A DNA stretch of 33,592 nt from Ilumatobacteraceae bacterium (lineage in GTDB: Bacteria; Actinomycetota; Acidimicrobiia; Acidimicrobiales; Ilumatobacteraceae). Below, in pieces: positions 22,468 through 31,108 of the stretch. The position numbers and the translations under genes were made by a program. How positions within the stretch are numbered: the stretch's first letter is position 1; every line of letters starts with the position of its first letter. The notes beneath the pieces are model-generated. The model saw only the letters and a program-made list of their open reading frames with translations, was not told where the DNA came from and made no database searches. Where the stretch lies: assembly GCA_017856815.1 (NCBI GenBank), contig JAFMEI010000007.1, forward strand, positions 1-33,592, given 5' to 3'.

Positions 22468-22979
22468 GTGAAGAAGATCTGGATGCGCCAACGGTGTTCA
22501 CAAAGATGGTGGGTGAGCGCATTAGGGCGATTCGTAAACAGAGGCGTTGGTCGCTAGGCGAACTTGAAGCTCAGTCCAATAACGAGTTCAAAGCCTCAGT
22601 GGTTGGCGCTTATGAACGTGGCGAGCGAGCGATATCGGTGCCTCGCCTTGAGGGGCTCGCGAGACTTCTCGGTGTGCCGGTAGATCAGCTACTGCCAACA
22701 TCAATTGAGCGTGTGAGCGATTCTCGTGGCACCTCTGCGCCTGTGAAGTTACGGATTGATGTGGCCAAGCTTTCTACCTTTGAGGGCGCTGAATTCAAGA
22801 TGCTTGAGCGCTATCTCCGAATGCTTCAGGTGAAACGCCAAGACTTCAATGGCAAAGTCATCACGGTTCGTTCTGACGATTGGCGTGCAATTGCAGTGAT
22901 GCTCGATTGCGAAGTTGACCAAGTTGGTGAGCGATTGGGTGCACTCGATCTGCTTTTTGTTCCGCCTGCAGCACAGTGA
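22464..22979 (+). CDS. BldD-like XRE-family transcriptional regulator
   Basis: HTH VGERIRAIRKQRRWSLGELEAQSNNEFKASVVGAYERGERAISVPRLEGLARLLGVPVDQLLP and C-terminal RQDFNGKVITVRSDD resembling the BldD RGD-x8-RQDD signature. Confidence 0.82.
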   Translation: MSEEDLDAPTVFTKMVGERIRAIRKQRRWSLGELEAQSNNEFKASVVGAYERGERAISVPRLEGLARLLGVPVDQLLPTSIERVSDSRGTSAPVKLRIDVAKLSTFEGAEFKMLERYLRMLQVKRQDFNGKVITVRSDDWRAIAVMLDCEVDQVGERLGALDLLFVPPAAQ

Positions 22980-24073
22980 AAAGCACCTTGCCGCCGCCGG
23001 ATCAATTCGGGGTTTATTTTCATATCCCGTTTTGTTCCCGGCGTTGCGATTATTGCGCTTTCGCAACCTGGGATGACCGTGGACATCTTCAAGATGAATA
23101 CATGGCGGCATTATTGCAAGATGTTGGGCAAGCAGTTGCCAACGGAATGCAAACTGTTGACACCGTATTCGTCGGTGGTGGAACTCCTTCACTGGTAGAC
23201 CCTGATCTGTTGATGTCCGTGATCAATGCGCTCCCACTCTCATCAAAATGTGAAATCACGATTGAATGCAATCCAGACAATGTGTCCGAAGCACTTATGC
23301 ATGCCTACAAAAGCGGTGGTGCCACGCGAATCAGTCTTGGTGTGCAATCGATGCGAACCAACGTGCTAAAGATTCTTGGCCGTGAGCACAATCCTGAAAA
23401 TGTGCGCACCGCAGTGGAGGCTGCAAAGACTGCTGGCATCGATGAAATCAATCTGGATCTCATCTACGGCTCGGTAGGGGAGTCAATTGACGATGTGCGC
23501 TCGACAATCGGTGAAGTCATCGCTCTCCAGCCAACCCATGTCTCTGCATATGGCCTCACTGTGGAGCCAGGCACTCCACTGGCTCGCGATCCTTCGCGCT
23601 TTCCTGATGACGACGACGAAGCCGACAAATACTTGTTGATCAACTCTCTTCTTGAAGACGCGGGCTATGCCAATTATGAGATCAGCAATTGGTCACGAAA
23701 GGGCTCAGAGTGCCGCCACAACCTTCTTTACTGGCGCCAAGGTAATTACCTGGGTTTTGGATGCGCGGCGCACTCCCATGTGAATGGTCGCCGCTCGTGG
23801 AATGTGCGTACACCAGATCGATACATAGATCTAGTTGCAAGTGGCGAATCGCGCGAAGCATCTTTTGAGGAGCTTGGCCAGGAGGCGAGAACTCTTGAAG
23901 CGCTTCAGTTGGCGCTGCGTATGCGCGATGGAATCGACGAACGTCATTTGCTGGCTCCCGATCTAGAGATGCTTGAGGAGTTCTTGACTCGTGAAAATGG
24001 CAGGATTCGCCTCAACCCACGTGGGCGCCTAGTGGCCAATGAAATCGCTGTGCGCCTGGTTGCGGGCTCTTGA
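22976..24073 (+). CDS. hemW: Radical SAM heme chaperone HemW (oxygen-independent coproporphyrinogen III oxidase-like)
   Basis: GVYFHIPFCSRRCDYCAFATW (CxxxCxxC), FVGGGTPSLVDPDLL, RISLGVQSM, VSAYGLTVEPGTPLAR; GTGA overlap with upstream gene. Confidence 0.94.
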   Translation: MKSTLPPPDQFGVYFHIPFCSRRCDYCAFATWDDRGHLQDEYMAALLQDVGQAVANGMQTVDTVFVGGGTPSLVDPDLLMSVINALPLSSKCEITIECNPDNVSEALMHAYKSGGATRISLGVQSMRTNVLKILGREHNPENVRTAVEAAKTAGIDEINLDLIYGSVGESIDDVRSTIGEVIALQPTHVSAYGLTVEPGTPLARDPSRFPDDDDEADKYLLINSLLEDAGYANYEISNWSRKGSECRHNLLYWRQGNYLGFGCAAHSHVNGRRSWNVRTPDRYIDLVASGESREASFEELGQEARTLEALQLALRMRDGIDERHLLAPDLEMLEEFLTRENGRIRLNPRGRLVANEIAVRLVAGS

Positions 24074-24141
24074 AAACTCCGAAATGCCTGCGACACTTGC
24101 CCGCTGCTAGCCTGAATTCCGCCTAATAGGCATTGCCTTTA

Positions 24142-24218
24142 GGGCGCGTAGCTCAGTTGGTTAGAGCGCCACCATGACACGGTGGAGGTCCCGGGTTCGA
24201 GTCCCGTCGTGCCCACCA
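24142..24218 (+). tRNA. tRNA-Val (anticodon GAC), CCA encoded
   Basis: Cloverleaf: GGGCGCG/CGTGCCC acceptor, GCTC/GAGC D-stem, CCACC-ATGACAC-GGTGG anticodon arm, TTCGAGT T-loop, ACCA end. Confidence 0.95.
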
Positions 24219-24233
24219 CGCAGAGGGGTTTGC

Positions 24234-25403
24234 ATGAAATACAAGGGCGGAGCCACACCTAAATCGATTCGGACCAGCGAACTGATTCTTGATGTTGCAG
24301 AGTCAGAACTCATGCTCACGGGCTTAGATCACGTGACCTTTACAACCATTGCACGCTCTGCGGGGCTTACAACGGGCGCGATCTATTCACGATTTGAAAA
24401 CAGCTCTGAGATGCTCGTTGCCTTATGGGAGCTCCGCTTTCGCCCTGCACTCGAAGCGTTTCTGGCGTTATATGAGGCCGCAGTACTAAACCCAGACGAC
24501 AAATCACTAGTTGATGATCTTGTCAATTGGATGCTCGAGCCACCCACAGAGTTGGTACTAGCTGTGGAGGCACTTGCAATCGCTAACCGCGTGGACGAAC
24601 TTGAAGAAGTGGTTGCTCCATTTGTTGCGGCCGTTGCAAAAGCGCCGGCTCCGCTTAGTGGTATGAGATTTGCCACGTTGTCAATCCTGCTCGGCACAAT
24701 TGTTTATTTTCCGTTTTCGAACGGTCGTAAATTTGCTCGGGCAGTAGCTGAGACAGTGGTGCGGCTAGGACGCGTCACCAGCGTTCGTGATTTTGGTCCA
24801 CGACAGCATGCAACTGTGCCCACTATTGACAATGACGAAACAGAAGTCGATCCACTGATTCGAAGTTTGCTGGTTGCAACGCGTTCGGTTATTGCACGTT
24901 CTGGTTTTGAGCACGCGACTGTGTCGCGGATCGCCCGCAAGTGGGGGCACAATCCTTCGACCATTTACCAACACCTCGAAAACAAATCAGAACTATTGGC
25001 CGAGACGATTCGTCACGCGCTAAGCCATAGCCTCATCGCGCGCCATGATTCTGAAGACATGAATGATCTGGTATTGGTAATTGGCCAAACAATCACTAAT
25101 CATCTGAGCCCAAGTCGTCGCGAGTACCTCCGTTTTCGGCTCGAAGCCCATGTCGCAGGGTTGCATCACAGCGATATCGGTGCTGTGTTGTTGGATGAAT
25201 ATGCGAAATACCAGGAGCGATTCGCTGCATCGTCACAAGGGCCGCGTGGAATTCAGTTGACGGCATCTGAGTGCAGCAACGCCGCGTATCTGGGGCGAGC
25301 AATACTGATGCCGTTCGTGCCCGGTTGTGCTGATTTTGATTTCCGTCCCTTCGGAGAGAGTTTCGCCACAATTAGTGCTGAAGCCGCAATAGCCACTCGT
25401 TAA
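24234..25403 (+). CDS. TetR-family regulator with two tandem TetR HTH domains
   Basis: HTH 1: ILDVAESELMLTGLDHVTFTTIARSAGLTTGAIYSRFENSSEML; HTH 2: LLVATRSVIARSGFEHATVSRIARKWGHNPSTIYQHLENKSELLAE. ATG at 24234 chosen because the listed 24174 start lies inside the tRNA. Confidence 0.85.
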   Translation: MKYKGGATPKSIRTSELILDVAESELMLTGLDHVTFTTIARSAGLTTGAIYSRFENSSEMLVALWELRFRPALEAFLALYEAAVLNPDDKSLVDDLVNWMLEPPTELVLAVEALAIANRVDELEEVVAPFVAAVAKAPAPLSGMRFATLSILLGTIVYFPFSNGRKFARAVAETVVRLGRVTSVRDFGPRQHATVPTIDNDETEVDPLIRSLLVATRSVIARSGFEHATVSRIARKWGHNPSTIYQHLENKSELLAETIRHALSHSLIARHDSEDMNDLVLVIGQTITNHLSPSRREYLRFRLEAHVAGLHHSDIGAVLLDEYAKYQERFAASSQGPRGIQLTASECSNAAYLGRAILMPFVPGCADFDFRPFGESFATISAEAAIATR

Positions 25404-25408
25404 TCACA

Positions 25409-26449
25409 ATGGCTTTTCGTTTTCAGCGCTCAATCAAGTTGATGCCTGGTGTCAGATTAAATTTCTCTAAGACCGGAATTGGTGCCTCATTCGGTGTGCC
25501 TGGCTTGCGGGTTGGTTATGGCCCACGTGGTCGCACACGATCTGTTGGTATTCCGGGAACTGGCATGTCGTGGCGTGAGACCAAGAGCTATGGGAGCAGT
25601 AAAAGCCGTCGTGCTTCTTCACGGTCAGCCACTCCACCACCTCCACCTCAGCCACGTAAACCAGGGTGGTTCGCGCCGAAAATTGAGAAAGAATTCTGCA
25701 AGGCGTTGGAAGAAATGACCGTAGCCTCCATTGGCCAGATGGCGAGCAAACACTCCGAAGTGCGGGCATCTATGGGTGCACTTGCAGGGATGATGTGTCT
25801 GCAGTCAGGCGATACAGACGACTTCGCCGAGGCGCGCAAATGGCTGGAGCTCGCGTGGTCAACGGGTCGCGAGCCCAACAGTGAGCCGATTGCGCGAAAG
25901 TACATGAACTTTGGGGTGGAGATGACTGTAACCGTTGCCGCTGGGGTGCAGACCCAAGCGGGTCTCACGCGAGAAGCGATTGCGCTCGCACTTGTAGAGA
26001 TCTACCAGCAAGCCGGCGAACTGGAATTGGCAATTGATCTAATTGACGGCGAGCAGATCAATTCCGTTGCTGCGGTGTCACTTGCGGAACTGTTCATTCT
26101 GCAAGAGCGCTTTGATGAAGTGATTGAAATGACCGATGGCATAACAAATGAAGACGATGCCACTGCTCTGCTGTGTGTCTTTAGAGGCATTTCTTTGCGG
26201 GAAAAAGAGATGTTTGTAGCTGCCCGTGAGGCATTCAAAGAGGCACTTCGAATTCGTTCACGAAATGTGGAAGTCCGTAATCGTGCTTGGATTGAACGAT
26301 CCGCGTGTTACTTGGCGGAGGGGAAGCGTGGCATGGCGCGCAATGACCTTGAGCGCATCATGGCAGTGGATAGTGATTATCCAGGACTCAAAGAGGCGTT
26401 GGAGAATCTGCAGGGAGAAACTCCAGAGGAGTCACCCGAAACGGACTAA
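25409..26449 (+). CDS. DUF4236 N-terminal domain fused to a TPR-like helical repeat region
   Basis: MAFRFQRSIKLMPGVRLNFSKTGIGASFGVPGLRVGYGPRGRTRSVGIPGTGMSWRE is DUF4236-like; C-terminal half has repeated A/L-rich helical pairs. Confidence 0.8.
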   Translation: MAFRFQRSIKLMPGVRLNFSKTGIGASFGVPGLRVGYGPRGRTRSVGIPGTGMSWRETKSYGSSKSRRASSRSATPPPPPQPRKPGWFAPKIEKEFCKALEEMTVASIGQMASKHSEVRASMGALAGMMCLQSGDTDDFAEARKWLELAWSTGREPNSEPIARKYMNFGVEMTVTVAAGVQTQAGLTREAIALALVEIYQQAGELELAIDLIDGEQINSVAAVSLAELFILQERFDEVIEMTDGITNEDDATALLCVFRGISLREKEMFVAAREAFKEALRIRSRNVEVRNRAWIERSACYLAEGKRGMARNDLERIMAVDSDYPGLKEALENLQGETPEESPETD

Positions 26450-26475
26450 GCGTCTGTAAAACTTCTCCAACCCAC

Positions 26476-27318
26476 ATGGCGATTCTTCTAGCTTCTTTTT
26501 CTGCGCTGTTCTATGGCGTAGCCGACTACTGCGGTGGTCGTGCCACACGCCATGCAACTTCAGCTGCCGTAACGGTTCGTGGGCAATTGGCGTCCGTGGT
26601 GCTGATTGCGATCTTGCTGCTCGCCGATTGGGAAGCTGCTCCGGCGGCTTCGGACTGGGGCTGGGGACTGCTGGCTGGATTTGCGGGTGGGGCGGGTTTG
26701 CTTGCGTTCTATAGAGCAATGGCAAGTGGCGCTATGACTGTGACAGCACCAATTTCAGCGGTGGTCGGTGCGGTTGTTCCCGTTGTATTCGGTTTTGTTC
26801 AAGGCGAACGCCCCGGTGTGTTGGCAATGATAGGGATAGCGATTGCGGTCACTTCCGTGGCACTTGTTAGTTCCTCGACGAGCGCACGTCATGTTGACGC
26901 ATCCTGGCGAATGATTCTGATGGCGATGGCATCAGGTACATGTTTTGGTTTGATCTTCGTGCTCTTGAGCCACACCTCAGACGATGCGGGAATGTGGCCG
27001 CTACTCGGGATGCGGTTGTCTTCAATTCCTACCGTGCTGATCGTTGCACTGGTTGCGAGAAAGTCTTTGGCAGTTCCCCGATCAGCATTAGCAATAACTA
27101 TTGCGTCTGGCGTGCTTGATACTTTGTCGAATGGTCTCTACTTGCTCGCCACGCGGCATGGAATGCTCATCATCGTCGCGGTGGTGACCGCTCTGTATCC
27201 CGTAAGTACCGTGATGTTGGCGACGAGTCTTGACGAGGAACGCGTGTCACGCTCACATCTCGTTGGCATGGTCGGTGCGGGTGTGGCGCTCGTGTTGGTC
27301 AGTCTTGCGCGGGCTTAA
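26476..27318 (+). CDS. EamA/DMT-superfamily transporter
   Basis: About 10 hydrophobic segments, FYRAMASGAMTVTAPISAVVGAVVPVVFGFVQGERPGVLAMIGIAIAVTSVALVS and C-terminal repeat LYPVSTVMLATSLDEERVSRSHLVGMVGAGVALVLVS. Confidence 0.88.
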   Translation: MAILLASFSALFYGVADYCGGRATRHATSAAVTVRGQLASVVLIAILLLADWEAAPAASDWGWGLLAGFAGGAGLLAFYRAMASGAMTVTAPISAVVGAVVPVVFGFVQGERPGVLAMIGIAIAVTSVALVSSSTSARHVDASWRMILMAMASGTCFGLIFVLLSHTSDDAGMWPLLGMRLSSIPTVLIVALVARKSLAVPRSALAITIASGVLDTLSNGLYLLATRHGMLIIVAVVTALYPVSTVMLATSLDEERVSRSHLVGMVGAGVALVLVSLARA

Positions 27319-28633
27319 ACACTGCCTCTGAGTCTCGCGCCGCGGCCTTGTAAATACCCTTAGCCATCAGGCTCAGCTCTAGTTTGCGCCGGCGGTTGTA
27401 AATGTCGGCTCGAATCGCGTGAACATCGGGGTCATCACTAGCAGCCCATCCCGCAAGGTCAGCAAGATGACACGCGAGTCGTTCATCGCCGTTATTCATG
27501 GCTTCAACTGCACGATTCGCGAGCACCATTGGGCCGCCTGCTAATTCAGAAATTGCAGATGCAAGTTCGGAGTTGCGTGATGGTTTCAGACTTGAAGCTT
27601 CACCGTCCCACCAACCACCGAATTGGCGCCAGACATTGTGGACGACGAACTCGGGCTCGTCGTATAGAGGTCGCAAGTAGGGCTTAGCGATTGTCTCTTG
27701 TGGCACTTTCACCGTGTGAATGATGTCGTTGAGCGTGTGGCCTTCATTCATCATTCGGATCACCTCAGTTGTGAGGTCTTCAAGTGCGGTGGCAATCTCG
27801 TGCAGAACGCGTGCGATGCGTACCTTTCCGGTAATTGGTAGACCATGTGCGGGTAGGAGCAATTCGGGTTCTTGGGCGATCATCTTGCGCAATGCGCGCG
27901 CCCAATCGATGGGGTAGCGCTGCACCTTCTGGGGGTTTCCAGCATTTGGAAAGTTCCAGATAATGAAGTCACCCGTCATGATCCACTTTTTCTCTGGCAC
28001 AAAACACCACAAGTGATCATCGGTCTCACCTTTTGAATGGTGCAATTCAATCTCGACTCCACCGAGACTCATCTTGTGTTGTTCAGCAAAAGTTTGGTCG
28101 GGGAGAAGAGTGTTTTCGGGGAGGAATCGGCGTGCCTGTTTGCCAGTGTCCTTGACCTCGACACCTGCGCTCGCTTCACCGATCGACAAGTTCATGTCCG
28201 AATTGATGCCACCAAACTGTCGAGCATTGATCAAAAGATTCCAGTTGTTTGTGTCGCGATACCTCTGGATGCGGCCCGGAACATTCTCGTGTCCGATAAC
28301 GAGCGGCTTGTGATCGCTTCGAGATTGAGCGTGGGCTGCAAAAGCGGCACTGCCGCCTACATGGTCTGCGTGACCATGTGTATAAAAAAGGTGTGAGATT
28401 GGCTTGTTGCGCCATTTTGCAATCTCGCCAACAACCGCAGCACCTGTGTGCACGCCACTGGCATCAAAGCACGCAATGCCATCGCCGTGGTCCCAGGCAA
28501 CACAATGGCTAAAGGATTCAACCATCGCGAGACCTTCGTCTACCTCGCTCAACTGTTGGTTCACACGGTTGATCAAGACATCGACTTTTTGTTCGTCTAT
28601 GACCTCCGATGAGATCGCAAGCAGATCATCCAT
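27299..28633 (-). CDS. Metallo-beta-lactamase-fold hydrolase, alkylsulfatase-like (MBL + dimerization region)
   Basis: FYTHGHADHVGG metal motif, QFGGWWDGEASSLKPS and alkylsulfatase dimerization-like helices; MDDLL start at 28633 has a GGGGGAA RBS (alternative start 28669). Confidence 0.82.
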   Translation of the reverse strand: MDDLLAISSEVIDEQKVDVLINRVNQQLSEVDEGLAMVESFSHCVAWDHGDGIACFDASGVHTGAAVVGEIAKWRNKPISHLFYTHGHADHVGGSAAFAAHAQSRSDHKPLVIGHENVPGRIQRYRDTNNWNLLINARQFGGINSDMNLSIGEASAGVEVKDTGKQARRFLPENTLLPDQTFAEQHKMSLGGVEIELHHSKGETDDHLWCFVPEKKWIMTGDFIIWNFPNAGNPQKVQRYPIDWARALRKMIAQEPELLLPAHGLPITGKVRIARVLHEIATALEDLTTEVIRMMNEGHTLNDIIHTVKVPQETIAKPYLRPLYDEPEFVVHNVWRQFGGWWDGEASSLKPSRNSELASAISELAGGPMVLANRAVEAMNNGDERLACHLADLAGWAASDDPDVHAIRADIYNRRRKLELSLMAKGIYKAAARDSEAVFKPAQD

Positions 28634-28652
28634 GTTTCCCCCAATGTTGAAC

Positions 28653-29750
28653 TCAGCGAGCGAGGCCAAGAACTCTCTCTCCGAGAATATTCCTCATGAC
28701 ATTCGAAGTGCCGCCCATGATTGTGTATGCGGGAGCGTATGCGAGTCCATTGGTTACATCATCCAGCAGAGTGGCCTCTGGGCCGAGGATCCGACATGCG
28801 AATTCAGCCACTCGTTGCTCGTGTTCGGTGCAGAAGCATTTGGTGGCGGCGGCGAATCCCGCGGGGGCTTGCTGGAGAACTTCACGAGCCACGAGGATCC
28901 TGCCGATTGCAAAGCCGGACTCCAGTTTGGCTATCTCTTGGCGTACGAGCGGATCGTGCTTGTCAGCGCGAGCCTTTGCATATTCGTATTGGTAGTAATT
29001 GGATACGAGACGATCGATGCCGCCGCGTTCGTGTTCAAGTTGCACCATGGTTTGCTTGAAAGCTCCACCTTCGGATCCAACCATGTTGGTGATCGGAACA
29101 CGAACGTCGCTGTAGAAGACCTCACAGAAGTGCCGGTTTTGGGTCAGATCTTTAATCCTGCGAATTTCAATACCTGGGGTATTCATTGGCACAACAATTT
29201 CGCTGATGCCTTCGTGAGGACGCCCCTCGCGGCTAGTGCGACAAATCAAATAGCAGTAGTCCGCATCGGCACCGAATGAGGTCCAAATTTTCTGGCCGTT
29301 GATGATCCATTCATCACCATCGCGTTGGGCAAAAGTTTGCACCGAAGCAAGATCGCTACCTGAGTTGGGTTCGCTCATGCCGATGCACCAAGTCACCTTG
29401 CCTTCGAGAATCTCGGGCAGGAATCGTTCTTGCTGTTCCTGGGTGCCGAATCGGATCAGCGTCGGGCCCATTTGTCGATCCGCAAACCACGACGCGGCAA
29501 TTGGTGCGCCGGCTTTGATCATTTCTTCGGCGATTATCAATCGATCAATCGCTGGTCGGCCACCGCCGCCAAATTCCTTTGGCCAAGTGAGACCAATCCA
29601 GCCAAGTCGACCGAGTTCCATTGAAAACTCCCGCGAATAGCCATTCATCCATGCGTCATTTGAGCGGCCATATTTTTTGACGGCGCTCACGGCCACATCC
29701 CTGGCCTTATCGCGCAGGTGTTGCTGTTCGGGGGTCCAGCCGAATTCCAT
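28653..29750 (-). CDS. Acyl-CoA dehydrogenase family protein
   Basis: WCIGMSEPNSGSDLASVQTFAQRDGDEWIINGQKIWTSFGADADYCYLICRT, ending MGGTSNVMRNILGERVLGL. Confidence 0.94.
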   Translation of the reverse strand: MEFGWTPEQQHLRDKARDVAVSAVKKYGRSNDAWMNGYSREFSMELGRLGWIGLTWPKEFGGGGRPAIDRLIIAEEMIKAGAPIAASWFADRQMGPTLIRFGTQEQQERFLPEILEGKVTWCIGMSEPNSGSDLASVQTFAQRDGDEWIINGQKIWTSFGADADYCYLICRTSREGRPHEGISEIVVPMNTPGIEIRRIKDLTQNRHFCEVFYSDVRVPITNMVGSEGGAFKQTMVQLEHERGGIDRLVSNYYQYEYAKARADKHDPLVRQEIAKLESGFAIGRILVAREVLQQAPAGFAAATKCFCTEHEQRVAEFACRILGPEATLLDDVTNGLAYAPAYTIMGGTSNVMRNILGERVLGLAR

Positions 29751-29862
29751 TCTTTGAATCTACGGCTGATCACTGCTTAAGCCTTGGTCCTGTTGGGGCT
29801 GCGCTAAGGTTTACAAGTCCAATACAAGTTGCAGCAAACGGGCTGCCCGCGAAGGAGTTCAC

Positions 29863-31077
29863 ATGGCCAAGATCAAGGTCGCCAATCCCGTCGTAGACCT
29901 CGACGGTGACGAGATGACACGAATCATCTGGCAGTTCATCAAAGACCGCCTCATCCTTCCGTATCTCGATATTCCGATTGACTATTACGACCTCGGCATG
30001 GAATACCGAGATGAGACCAATGATCAGGTCACGGTGGACGCAGCCAATGCGATTTTGAAACACGGTGTGGGCATCAAGTGCGCAACTATCACGCCCGATG
30101 AAGCACGCGTTGAAGAATTCAAGCTGAAGAAAATGTGGAAGTCACCTAATGGCACGATTCGCAACATTCTCGGTGGCGTCGTATTCCGTGAGCCAATCAT
30201 CTGCAGCAACATTCCGCGTCTTGTGCCTGGCTGGACCAAACCGATCGTGATCGGTCGTCACGCGCACGGCGACCAGTACAAAGCAACAGATTTCAAAGTC
30301 CCCGGCCCTGGAACTGTGACCATTTCTTGGACTCCGGACAACGGTGGCGAGCCAATTGAAATGGAAGTTGCAAAATTCACCGGCTCCGGTGTGGCAATGG
30401 GCATGTACAACTTCGATGACAGCATTCGTGACTTTGCACGCGCTTCGTTGCGGTACGGCCTGCAGCGTAACTATCCCGTATATCTCTCCACCAAGAACAC
30501 AATCCTTAAGGCCTACGACGGTCGCTTCAAGGATTTGTTCGAAGAAATCTACGAAAGTGAATTCAAGAAAGAATTTGAATCTGCTGGTCTCACATATGAA
30601 CACCGTCTCATCGATGACATGGTTGCCTCTGCAATGAAGTGGGAAGGCGGCTATGTCTGGGCCTGCAAGAACTACGACGGCGACGTGCAATCAGACACAG
30701 TGGCACAAGGTTTCGGATCGCTTGGACTCATGACTTCAGTGCTCCTCACTCCAGACGGAAAGACCGTTGAAGCCGAAGCCGCACATGGCACAGTCACGCG
30801 TCACTACCGGGAGCACCAAAAGGGAAACAAGACCTCGACCAACCCAATTGCTTCGATTTTCGCTTGGACCCGTGGTCTCATCCATCGCGGCAAACTCGAC
30901 GGCAACACCGCGCTTATCGATTTCGCTGAGAAACTCGAGCAAGTTTGTGTGGAGTCCGTTGAGCAGGGCGAGATGACCAAAGACCTCGCCATCCTGATTT
31001 CAAAGGACCAGAAGTGGCTGACGACAGAGGACTATCTCGCAGCACTAGACCGCAGACTCCAGGAGAAGATGGCCTGA
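29863..31077 (+). CDS. icd: NADP-dependent isocitrate dehydrogenase, eukaryotic-like homodimeric type
   Basis: [98 protein letters not shown]. Confidence 0.97.
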   Translation: MAKIKVANPVVDLDGDEMTRIIWQFIKDRLILPYLDIPIDYYDLGMEYRDETNDQVTVDAANAILKHGVGIKCATITPDEARVEEFKLKKMWKSPNGTIRNILGGVVFREPIICSNIPRLVPGWTKPIVIGRHAHGDQYKATDFKVPGPGTVTISWTPDNGGEPIEMEVAKFTGSGVAMGMYNFDDSIRDFARASLRYGLQRNYPVYLSTKNTILKAYDGRFKDLFEEIYESEFKKEFESAGLTYEHRLIDDMVASAMKWEGGYVWACKNYDGDVQSDTVAQGFGSLGLMTSVLLTPDGKTVEAEAAHGTVTRHYREHQKGNKTSTNPIASIFAWTRGLIHRGKLDGNTALIDFAEKLEQVCVESVEQGEMTKDLAILISKDQKWLTTEDYLAALDRRLQEKMA

Positions 31078-31108
31078 TCGGATCCGGTCGTAGTATGCGA
31101 TCGGAGGC

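Noticed and set aside
24121-24131. GCCTA-A-TAGGC inverted repeat after hemW
   Set aside because: Too short, no T-tract; could be chance or part of the tRNA promoter region.
24174-24233. N-terminal extension of the TetR ORF (MTRWRSRVRVPSCPPRRGVC)
   Set aside because: Lies within the tRNA-Val gene; ATG at 24234 with the TetR domain following is the sensible start.
24142-28650. tRNA-anchored genomic island (tRNA-Val followed by accessory-looking genes)
   Set aside because: No integrase and no repeat of the tRNA 3' end noticed downstream by eye; an exact repeat search would be decisive.
28404-29279. 291-aa plus-strand ORF
   Set aside because: Fully antisense to the MBL hydrolase and acyl-CoA dehydrogenase genes, which have clear family motifs; no domain seen in this frame.
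30142-30690. 182-aa minus-strand ORF
   Set aside because: Antisense to icd; no family resemblance.
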